From positions 1 to 5,687 of the forward strand of contig CAJXXO010000181.1 in assembly GCA_913062655.1 (NCBI GenBank): a DNA stretch of 5,687 nt, given 5' to 3'. Position numbers and translations under genes: made by a program. Shown in pieces: positions 1 through 5,470 of this stretch. Each line of letters opens with the position of its first letter. The stretch's first letter is position 1. The notes beneath the pieces are model-generated. The model was not told the DNA's origin and did not search any database. It saw nothing but the letters and a program-made list of their open reading frames with translations. The stretch is from an uncultured Bacteroidota bacterium (GTDB taxonomy: Bacteria > Bacteroidota > Bacteroidia > Chitinophagales > S012-47).

Positions 1-30
1 AGAAGGCAGAGGAATGGGTAAATTGGTTAG

Positions 31-106
31 TAGTGAGTAGTGAGTAGTGAGTAGTGAGTAGTGAGTAGTGAGTAGTGAGTAGTGAGTAGTGAGTAGTGAG
101 TAGTGA
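31..106. repeat. Perfect 7-bp tandem array, TAGTGAG x10 plus a partial copy
   Basis: Ten uninterrupted identical copies of TAGTGAG run from 31 to 100, followed by six bases of an eleventh copy (TAGTGA) before the pattern breaks to TAGTGAA. Lack of any divergence suggests recent expansion by slippage. There is no spacer, so it is not a CRISPR array, and seven is not a multiple of three, so it is not a coding repeat. No gene overlaps it. The unit differs in sequence from the other heptamer arrays of the window but has the same length. Confidence 0.97.
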
Positions 107-185
107 AAGATACTAGTATTCACGATTACCCCTACATCAACGTGTATACTTTTGAGTTTCCTTTCTTTATGTCTGTTCTAATTGC
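107..185. other. Intergenic segment without a recognisable gene
   Basis: This AT-rich stretch separates the two left-hand heptamer arrays. It contains a 10-bp palindrome ATACTAGTAT near 112-121 and a GTATAC palindrome near 144, but no open frame of note. I see no convincing stem followed by a T-run that would end transcription coming from the 503-aa gene. Confidence 0.6.
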
Positions 186-262
186 TGAACGCTAAACCTT
201 GAACTCGGAACGTTGAACGCTGAACCCGGAACTTTCAACTTTTCTCTTTCAACTTTAAACTA
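186..262. repeat. Degenerate 7-bp array, consensus TGAACNN, 11 units
   Basis: Read in steps of seven from 186, the units are TGAACGC, TAAACCT, TGAACTC, GGAACGT, TGAACGC, TGAACCC, GGAACTT, TCAACTT, TTCTCTT, TCAACTT and TAAACTA. The register is kept exactly for 77 bp although bases vary. The last unit (256-262) contains the reverse-complemented TAG stop codon of the 503-aa gene, so the array abuts and enters its 3' end. The same consensus recurs at 3217-3286. Confidence 0.9.
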
Positions 263-1771
263 CTCCCCCTTCACCCACTTCTCCCGTCCCAGCACACCCT
301 CCCTGCTCCATACCTCTACCAGGTAGAGGCCGGCAGGCAAAGTAGCCGTAGCTACGGTTTGCCGTAGGTTGCCTTGTATGGCTTGGTGGTGAACGATCTG
401 GCCACGTAAATTGCGGAGCTGCAGATGGGTGGCCGTGGTGGCCCAATCGGGAGGCAGGTCGATGGTAAGTTGCGTGGTGCCGGGGTTGGGATAGAGGTGG
501 AGTGTGGCGGGTTGGAAAGGCATGGGGGCCGTACCGGTGTAGAGTGTATCGCAGCCGGGTACCAGGCAGCCCATGCTGTCGAAGCGTACCAGCCATGAGT
601 CGCTGTTGTTTTGCCCGGGGCCGGTGACGGTGCCCACGGCATACACCGCATTGGGACCGGGGTAGTAGTTGGCGTAGTTGATGAGCGGATGACTGCCGGT
701 GACATCCTTGCTGAAGTAGCGCCTGTGCCACACAATGGTACCTGTACTGTCCAGCTTGAGCACCTGCGCATACTGCTGCGTGCTGGTGTACGCCCAGCCT
801 ACCATCCATACCGACCCATCTGGTAGGGTGAATACCTCACCAATCTCGGAATCATCCCCCCTGTCATCTATCATAGTAGTCCACTCTACATTCCAGGTCT
901 TGTCGTATTTTCTGATGCGATGGGGATAGTACTCAAAGGTACTGGTGAGTGTTTTTTGCAAGGAAATACGGCCTCCAAATGCCGTTGATAAATGAGAAAT
1001 CCCTCCTGCTTCCAATCCTGACAGCATCTTAGAACGTAAGAACTTCCCATTATAGTCATAATACCATAGCATTCCCCTAAAACCACTCATGCCTGAAGCC
1101 AGTGTACCTCCACTTACAATGATTTCTTTGGCAGTAGAATCAAATTCTACATCCGAAAATCCATCATGCTCTCCATAGTCGATATAGTTTTCCCATAAAA
1201 ACTGACCAGTGGCCGTATCAATGGCTACGATCATACCATCCAGGTTGCCGCCCGGTTTATTGCGGGCACCGGTGATGATGAGCATTCCATTGGGGCTGTA
1301 CCCAATGGCAAAGGGCCACTCACTGGTGTTGTACCGAGGGTAAGTCTTTGTCCACACCGTATCACCCTGCCGGGTCACCTTCGCCACAAAGATGTCCGCC
1401 TGATGGGTGGGGCTGATGCGGTCATTCTGCTGCCCTACAATTAGAAAGTGGCCGTCATTGGTTACCGGTAGTTCATTGAAGGGAGCCATTTCATAACTAT
1501 GAACATCTTTAGCCATTAATCGATGCTGACGATAAACATTACCATTCAGGTCACAAACGTGCAACACGAGTTTATCTCTTCTTAAGGTATCAGTTTGTGA
1601 CCAACCAATAGAAAGGAAATACAACGTATCCCCTTTAACGGTCATTTGCCCTGCTGTCTCCACATTGTCATCAAAGTCTATCGGATAAGCAAAGGGTTGC
1701 TGGGCCTGTAGGGCAGTTACCATCAGCCAATAAAGCATGGATAGCCATATAGCCCGCATCGCTATCCTCAT
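260..1771 (-). CDS. T9SS type A sorting domain protein with a beta-propeller-like body (503 aa)
   Basis: This is a secreted cargo of the type IX secretion system; its molecular target is unknown. Residues 1-23 form a Sec signal peptide with likely cleavage after LQA, before QQPF. Residues about 100-400 hold repeated blade-like units of the form 'DG.ffIVG ... VAKV..QGDTVWTKTY': 106-143, 160-195, 215-245, 317-351 and 373-399. This is the pattern of delayed beta-propellers of the SBBP/PQQ-like kind. A GCLVPGC element (401-407), common just ahead of Bacteroidota sorting domains, leads into a type A C-terminal domain at 424-503 (LHLYPNP, then LRGQIVHH, then LPAGLYLVEV, ending REKWVKG). The family expectation is translocation through the T9SS and removal of this domain, with attachment or release at the cell surface. 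The start at 1771 is favoured because its ATG overlaps the upstream stop as ATGA; an in-frame ATG at 1759 is the alternative. No Shine-Dalgarno is visible. GC content is patchy along the gene. Function beyond export is not identifiable. Confidence 0.92.
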   Translation of the reverse strand: MRIAMRAIWLSMLYWLMVTALQAQQPFAYPIDFDDNVETAGQMTVKGDTLYFLSIGWSQTDTLRRDKLVLHVCDLNGNVYRQHRLMAKDVHSYEMAPFNELPVTNDGHFLIVGQQNDRISPTHQADIFVAKVTRQGDTVWTKTYPRYNTSEWPFAIGYSPNGMLIITGARNKPGGNLDGMIVAIDTATGQFLWENYIDYGEHDGFSDVEFDSTAKEIIVSGGTLASGMSGFRGMLWYYDYNGKFLRSKMLSGLEAGGISHLSTAFGGRISLQKTLTSTFEYYPHRIRKYDKTWNVEWTTMIDDRGDDSEIGEVFTLPDGSVWMVGWAYTSTQQYAQVLKLDSTGTIVWHRRYFSKDVTGSHPLINYANYYPGPNAVYAVGTVTGPGQNNSDSWLVRFDSMGCLVPGCDTLYTGTAPMPFQPATLHLYPNPGTTQLTIDLPPDWATTATHLQLRNLRGQIVHHQAIQGNLRQTVATATLPAGLYLVEVWSREGVLGREKWVKGE

Positions 1772-1947
1772 TTGGTGAGCAGTAAGGAGGTGCTGTGCTG
1801 TTTGCCCTGGTCATCGGTGAGTACGATGAAGTACATGCCTGCCGGCCAGGGGGTGGCTATGTGCTTCGTACCGCTACCCGGCCAGCTTTGTGCCCGACCA
1901 AGAGTTGTTAAAAATATTGATGCTATCACTAACAGTAAGTGCTTCAT
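1768..1947 (-). CDS. 59-aa mini-gene: signal peptide fused to the tail of a T9SS sorting domain, no cargo
   Basis: Translation from the ATG at 1947 gives a signal peptide (residues 1-20, MKHLLLVIAS...LGRAQ), a short linker SWPGSGTKH (21-29), then residues 30-59 that match the end of a type A sorting domain: PAGMYFIVL (35-43), DDQGKQ (45-50) and the terminal LLLTK. The N-terminal strands and YPNP motif of a normal ~75-residue domain are absent, as is any cargo. Its ATG overlaps the stop of the 317-aa gene (ATGA at 1944-1947), and its TGA overlaps the ATG of the 503-aa gene (ATGA at 1768-1771), so it fills the interval exactly. GC is about 37% over the signal-peptide codons and about 58% over the rest (hand counts), which suggests a recombination or deletion joint near 1887. 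It may be a remnant of a larger gene after in-frame deletion, or a real small exported protein; the sequence cannot decide. The reading frame and the two homologies are clear. Confidence 0.75.
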   Translation of the reverse strand: MKHLLLVIASIFLTTLGRAQSWPGSGTKHIATPWPAGMYFIVLTDDQGKQHSTSLLLTK

Positions 1948-2897
1948 GGGAATATAATTTTAGTTAATTCTATTTTTTCAGACGTCTGTATCACTACAAC
2001 AGCAGGGGCACTATACACAGGAAGCTTAATATCGTTTCTGATAAGCTCCTTCTTATATAACAATTTACCGGTTAGTGAATAAACAAAGGCCATGTAGGGA
2101 GAGTGTACTATGTTGGGGCTATTAATTCTAATCCAGTGGTTATTGCCTGCCCGTACGATTTTAAATATTTCGCTGTCAATCGATTCTACTTCTCCCCCTA
2201 ATATATAGTCACAAGTTTTATTAAAAGGACTGTACTGAATAGCACCGTCTGAATAGCACCTTAGTTTTCCTTCACACAATGAACCTACAGCACAGCCTAT
2301 CTCCCCAAACATTCTATATGTACTGCCGATACCCTCAATTATCGGCAAGTAATCACTGAACCCCCAATTCTCTACAAAAGGCTCTGATGGAAGATTAACA
2401 CATGTAACATACTGCCTTTTTCTCTTAACACCGTCAATTTCAATGGTGTCTACATCAATTATCTTATAGATAATCTTTGCAGGTGGTTGATGCCCATATG
2501 CATTGGAAAAATACCTGTCCCCGATGACGGTATCCACTAAGCCAAATAGGGTATCTCCTGCCTGTAACGTAAAATCATATAATGTGTAGAAGCGGTCTAA
2601 GGCTGCTGAATAATGGTACACCTTACCAGCGTCTTCATACATGAAATGTGACTGATCCAATGTTACACCCACATTACAACCAAACGAGGTGGTTACCAGC
2701 TTGCGGCAGTTCTTACCCTTTATCATTGTATCAGCAACCGACTCAAAAGTGGTGTAGCCACAGTCACATGAGGGACCTCCTGTTCCTACTACACCTCCAT
2801 ACCACCACTTCGCCCCTACCGGTGCCCAGTCATTGGTTTGGCTGAAGGTGAGCAGGCCGGTGCAGCCAAGTAGTAGGGTAAGGATGAGGTGTTTCAT
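1944..2897 (-). CDS. Secreted cysteine-rich protein with a degenerate T9SS-like C-terminal domain (317 aa)
   Basis: Residues 1-20 are a signal peptide (MKHLILTLLLGCTGLLTFSQ), followed by NDWAPVGAKWWYGG, an opening often seen in Bacteroidota secreted proteins of this size. The body has a YEDAGKVYHY...FYTLYDFTLQAGDTL block (87-117), a KRKRQYV strand (158-164), a GIGSTYRMFG block (189-198), and cysteines at 45, 47, 64, 74, 166, 202, 208, 214 and 229 that may form disulphides outside the cytoplasm. Residues ~240-317 resemble a type A sorting domain (AFVYSLTGKLLYKKEL...NDIKLP...ELTKIIF). However, the YPNP start is replaced by FKIVRAGNN, and the usual PAG-Y turn reads YSAPAVVVI, so sorting ability is uncertain. 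The gene is first in a three-gene set and its stop overlaps the next ATG. The body is AT-rich (33-40% GC in the lines I counted), while the first ~45 codons are near 58%. No enzymatic function is recognised. The start is the first ATG before a clear signal peptide. Confidence 0.87.
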   Translation of the reverse strand: MKHLILTLLLGCTGLLTFSQTNDWAPVGAKWWYGGVVGTGGPSCDCGYTTFESVADTMIKGKNCRKLVTTSFGCNVGVTLDQSHFMYEDAGKVYHYSAALDRFYTLYDFTLQAGDTLFGLVDTVIGDRYFSNAYGHQPPAKIIYKIIDVDTIEIDGVKRKRQYVTCVNLPSEPFVENWGFSDYLPIIEGIGSTYRMFGEIGCAVGSLCEGKLRCYSDGAIQYSPFNKTCDYILGGEVESIDSEIFKIVRAGNNHWIRINSPNIVHSPYMAFVYSLTGKLLYKKELIRNDIKLPVYSAPAVVVIQTSEKIELTKIIFP

Positions 2898-2929
2898 GAC
2901 TTTAAGAAATAAAATTTTTCATTGATATG

Positions 2930-2937
2930 CAAGTATA
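2930..2937 (-). promoter_or_regulatory. Weak candidate -7 element ahead of the three-gene set
   Basis: On the minus strand TATACTTG differs by one base from the Bacteroidota -7 consensus TAnnTTTG and lies 32 nt ahead of the ATG at 2897, which would give a short leader. I find no TTTG element about 20 bp further upstream, so only half of the expected promoter is present. The leader between it and the ATG is A/T-rich without a Shine-Dalgarno, as is usual in this phylum. Confidence 0.25.
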
Positions 2938-2967
2938 TCGACAAAAATTAACATGTAGGTGACATAT

Positions 2968-3009
2968 AGTTGTGGTTCCTAGTTTGTGGTTTATGGTTTG
3001 TGGTTTGAA
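2968..3009. repeat. 7-bp array, consensus GTTTGTG, 6 units
   Basis: Units from 2968 are AGTTGTG, GTTCCTA, GTTTGTG, GTTTATG, GTTTGTG and GTTTGAA, all in the same 7-bp register. The array begins about 70 bp upstream of the start codon of the 317-aa gene and about 30 bp upstream of its promoter candidate, so copy-number changes would alter promoter-proximal spacing. Confidence 0.75.
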
Positions 3010-3070
3010 AGTATTGGTATTAGCTTATTGGCAAGATAAGACCATTGTACTCTGTAGATTAATAATAACT

Positions 3071-3116
3071 CCCAACACTTTAAGGACCTTCGGACACTTA
3101 AAGGTTGGGCTTTAAG
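3071..3116. terminator. Palindrome cluster with two alternative hairpins; possible terminator
   Basis: CCCAAC-A-CTTTAAG (3071-3084) pairs with CTTAAAG-GTTGGG (3097-3109), giving 13 base pairs with one bulge around a 12-nt loop containing CTTCGG. A further CTTTAAG at 3110-3116 can instead pair with CTTAAAG 3097-3103 around a GTTGGG loop. On the minus strand the element lies about 215 nt after the asnB stop and is followed by AGTTATTATTAATC, which is not a real U-run. On the plus strand it is followed by the T-rich ACTTTTCTTT. The structure is clear, but a terminator role is only a possibility; it could also be a dispersed palindromic repeat. Confidence 0.4.
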
Positions 3117-3124
3117 AGACTTTT

Positions 3125-3174
3125 CTTTGCGGCTTAGTGACTTAGCGTGCCATCTTGGCGTCCTTGGCGTGAAA
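3125..3174. repeat. CTTNGCG-type short repeat
   Basis: Successive units CTTTGCGG, CTTAGTGA, CTTAGCGTGCCAT, CTTGGCGTC and CTTGGCGTG followed by AAA repeat a CTTnGCG core with a period of about 8-9 bp and one longer unit. From general familiarity, similar CTTTGCGTCTTTGCG-like stretches occur between genes in many Bacteroidota genomes; I cannot check this here. It does not share the 7-bp period of the neighbouring arrays. Confidence 0.6.
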
Positions 3175-3216
3175 CCCTTTCTCGTAGAATACGCGAAAGC
3201 GCAGTTGGACGTGCTT

Positions 3217-3286
3217 TGAACTCTGAACGTTGAACGCTGAACACGGAACTCGGAACGCTGAACCCGGAACGCTGAACCCGGAACCT
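3217..3286. repeat. 7-bp array, consensus TGAACNN / GGAACNN, 10 units
   Basis: Units from 3217 are TGAACTC, TGAACGT, TGAACGC, TGAACAC, GGAACTC, GGAACGC, TGAACCC, GGAACGC, TGAACCC and GGAACCT. All ten keep the AAC core in exact 7-bp register over 70 bp. It is the same family as the array at 186-262, about 3 kb away and also just downstream of a gene on the minus strand. Confidence 0.95.
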
Positions 3287-3329
3287 GCCTTCTCCGCCTC
3301 TGGCAGATACGGCAGGCAAAGCTTTCAAC

Positions 3330-5210
3330 TCATACACGCATCACCTTCCCATACCAATGCTGAAACTGCAACAACCCATACAACCGAGCCGGTGCATCAC
3401 CGGGATTGCGGGACAAGAGTTGTTTCTTCAGGCGCAGAACTTCGGCAGGGTTAAAAATCCCCTGACTTTCCAATCGATCGGGATGGAGGAGGTCATTGAA
3501 CAAACGATCCTTCAGCGGGCCTCGCATCCAGGCGAGGATGGGCACTTCGAAGCCTTGCTTGGGGCGATGGTATAGCTCAGCCGGCAAAAGATCACGGAAA
3601 GCATCCTGCAACAAGCGCTTTTTCTGGTGACGATTGACTTTAAATTCCTCCGGCAGGGTAAACACCCACTCCGCGATGCGATGATCCAGGAAGGGCACTC
3701 GAACCTCCAGGTGGTGCAACATGCTCATTCGATCGACTTTGGTGAGCATGTCATTCGGCAGCACCAATTGGGTGTCGGCATAGAAGACGCTGTTCATGTC
3801 GTTTGCATCGATCCATTGGGTATAATATGCTTTTCGCTGCTGATACAATGCCTCATCAATCTGCGCTTGCGATGAACGCGATAACAATTGCCGGGCGCTG
3901 CCTTCGCCTACGATGCCACACCAACGCCAATAGCGTTCAGCCGGGGACAATCGAGCGCCTTCAGCAAAGCGGTGAAACTGCCGGAATCGGTTGGTCCATT
4001 TGCCGGAGCGGGATTTCGGTAACACCGACCACAATGGATAACCCCATTGCAACCCCTTGGCCGGGAGGCCTCCATAGCGGGCCATCCACTCCCCGTGGTA
4101 CTTGTGGTAGCCGCCAAACAGCTCGTCCCCTCCATCACCGGATAAGGCCACCGTGACGTAGGGTCGTACCGCCTCACTCAAGGCATTGACCAAAATAGCA
4201 GATGAATCTGCGAAGGGATGATCGGCATGGTCGAGGATCTGCTCGAGCGACCGGAAGAGGTCCTCTTCCGTCAGGTAGAAGGGATAGTGTTTCGTATTGA
4301 ATTGCTTCGCCACCAACTGCGCATAGGCGGTCTCATCGTGGAAAGCATGGTCTTTGAACCCTACGGAAAAGGTATGCAACTGCTCCACATGGCGACTCGC
4401 CAACGCCACGATCACAGAAGAATCAATGCCGCCACTGAGAAAGGCCCCCAGCGGTACATCGGCCACTAACCGCTCGTGCACACTTTGGTCGAGCAGTTCT
4501 ACCAACTGGTATTGGGCCTCTTCATAGGTGACAGGCGCTGGTTGTCGAGTAGGCGCGGGTAAAGTATAGTAGGGTTCTACCGTTAGGGTATCCCCCTTTG
4601 CTCGCAAGATATGTCCCGGAGGCAACTGCGACACCCCGTGCAACAAAGTAGAAGGACCGGGCGAATAGTTGAGCTGCAGGTAGCTCCACAGCGATATCGT
4701 GTCCAACTCGCGTTCAATGGGGTATTGCAGCAGCGCTTGCACTTCAGAAGCAAAGGCTACGCCTCCATCATGCTGTGCATAAAACAAAGGTTTGATGCCC
4801 ATGCGATCGCGCGCCAGGAGCAACGCTTTTGTTTGGCTATCGTACCAGGCAAAGGCAAAAAAACCATGTAGTCGAGTCAGCGCGTCTGTACCCCAATGGA
4901 TCAATGCTTGCAGCAGTACTTCCGTATCAGAGGCAGTCGAAAAGGAACGACCCGCTTTCCGTAGTTGATCCCGCAGGTAGGCGTAGTTGTAAATCTCCCC
5001 ATTGAAGACGAGGACACCATCTTCATCGACCCTTGGCTGGTCGCCGGCAGTGCCTAGACCGAGTATGGCGAGGCGCGTGTGTCCGAAGTGGACATCGCCT
5101 GAACTCAGTTCCCGATTAGCGTCAGGGCCACGACTAAGGAGCGCGTCAATCGCTGGCTGCAGATCGGTTGCCGAGGAGTCGTTAGAAGTAGTAACTACTA
5201 GTCCGCACAC
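3330..5210 (-). CDS. asnB: Asparagine synthase (glutamine-hydrolysing) family, AsnB-like (626 aa)
   Basis: This cytoplasmic enzyme family hydrolyses glutamine at an N-terminal class II (Ntn) amidotransferase site and passes ammonia to an ATP-activated carboxylate, classically aspartate. From the GTG start, the nucleophile is Cys2 (V-C-G-L). The glutaminase domain (about 1-210) shows RGPDAN (27-32), GHTRLAI (43-49), NGEIYN (70-75) and SDTE (94-97), then RDRMGIKPLFY (135-145). The synthetase domain (about 230-600) has the PP-loop FLSGGIDSS (257-265), LSGDGGDELFGGY (356-368), KVDRMSM (491-497), LEVRVPFLD (501-509) and KQGFEVP (551-557). Nothing essential is missing and the length is normal for the family. 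GTG at 5208-5210 is chosen because it puts Cys at position 2 and has GGAGGGG (5217-5223) six bases ahead. A longer frame open to 5300 would bury the cysteine behind 30 residues. The neighbouring glycosyltransferase suggests the real acceptor may be a sugar acid or surface polysaccharide intermediate rather than free aspartate; this is inference. Confidence 0.95.
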   Translation of the reverse strand: MCGLVVTTSNDSSATDLQPAIDALLSRGPDANRELSSGDVHFGHTRLAILGLGTAGDQPRVDEDGVLVFNGEIYNYAYLRDQLRKAGRSFSTASDTEVLLQALIHWGTDALTRLHGFFAFAWYDSQTKALLLARDRMGIKPLFYAQHDGGVAFASEVQALLQYPIERELDTISLWSYLQLNYSPGPSTLLHGVSQLPPGHILRAKGDTLTVEPYYTLPAPTRQPAPVTYEEAQYQLVELLDQSVHERLVADVPLGAFLSGGIDSSVIVALASRHVEQLHTFSVGFKDHAFHDETAYAQLVAKQFNTKHYPFYLTEEDLFRSLEQILDHADHPFADSSAILVNALSEAVRPYVTVALSGDGGDELFGGYHKYHGEWMARYGGLPAKGLQWGYPLWSVLPKSRSGKWTNRFRQFHRFAEGARLSPAERYWRWCGIVGEGSARQLLSRSSQAQIDEALYQQRKAYYTQWIDANDMNSVFYADTQLVLPNDMLTKVDRMSMLHHLEVRVPFLDHRIAEWVFTLPEEFKVNRHQKKRLLQDAFRDLLPAELYHRPKQGFEVPILAWMRGPLKDRLFNDLLHPDRLESQGIFNPAEVLRLKKQLLSRNPGDAPARLYGLLQFQHWYGKVMRV

Positions 5211-5470
5211 ACCAGACCCCTCCGTTCGAAGCCCTGGCGGCTGCATGGTCTCAGGCAACGTGCTGCTCTGCTCGTATGGGCTAAACGACTTCCACGTCAC
5301 TCTAATGGCTGGTCGCCCCGATTCAAGCCCCCACAGATCCCAATTCCACGCAAGGGAATATCAACTCATCCATGGGTCGCATCGATTCAGGGCCTTTCGC
5401 CTTAATCAATTAGACTGTACTGCGATGCAGCGAGGGCTGAATCGTGTTGCTCCGATCGACAAAGTCACCC
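5211..5470. other. Gap between glycosyltransferase and asnB, with short repeated motifs
   Basis: No convincing gene is seen in these 260 bp on either strand; minus-strand frames are broken by several stops. GGTCGC..CGATTCA.G.CC occurs at 5311-5330 and again at 5375-5394 (16 of 20 bases equal, 64 bp apart). An inverted CTGAATCG lies at 5437-5444, facing CGATTCAG at 5383-5390. A gap this long inside an otherwise co-directional cluster may hold a leader or promoter, but I cannot identify a clear promoter or hairpin with a T-run. Confidence 0.5.
5217..5223 (-). promoter_or_regulatory. Strong ribosome binding site deciding the GTG start of asnB
   Basis: GGAGGGG on the minus strand lies six bases before the GTG at 5210. 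It is the only good Shine-Dalgarno ahead of a gene in the window; the three secreted-protein genes have none. It supports the GTG start over upstream in-frame candidates at 5300 and 5246. Confidence 0.7.

Larger units (their letters stand above)
2898..3329. other. Repeat-dense intergenic region between asnB and the secreted-protein genes
   Basis: No gene is supported in these 432 bp. From high to low coordinates it holds a CCTGCC/GGCAGG inverted repeat (3284-3289 with 3311-3316) just after the asnB stop, a TGAACNN array, a CTTNGCG repeat, a CTTTAAG/CTTAAAG palindrome cluster, a GTTTGTG array and a possible promoter. The reading frames open here on the minus strand (3134-3337) translate repeat units into low-complexity peptides and are not genes. 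Confidence 0.8.

Noticed and set aside
31..106. CRISPR array
   Set aside because: The units are 7 bp and contiguous, with no spacers and no cas genes.
107..125. Terminator for the 503-aa gene around ATACTAGTAT
   Set aside because: The palindrome leaves almost no loop, the outer stem is interrupted, and no T-run follows.
255..809. 184-residue minus-strand frame overlapping the 503-aa gene
   Set aside because: It is a shadow in another frame of the sorting-domain coding region, with a composition unlike a folded protein.
3134..3337. 67-residue minus-strand frame
   Set aside because: It is a translation of the TGAACNN and CTTNGCG repeats, giving a low-complexity peptide that repeats every seven residues; no start signal or homology is visible.
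5211..5300. 30-residue N-terminal extension of asnB
   Set aside because: It has no similarity to the family and would move the catalytic cysteine away from the N-terminus; the GTG at 5210 has the better ribosome binding site.
5319..5345. tRNA T-arm-like sequence (CGATTCAAGCC)
   Set aside because: The flanking bases do not form a T-stem or acceptor stem on either strand.
5460..5467. Possible -7 promoter element (TGACTTTG, minus strand) for asnB
   Set aside because: It deviates at the conserved A of TAnnTTTG and no upstream TTTG is found at the right distance.
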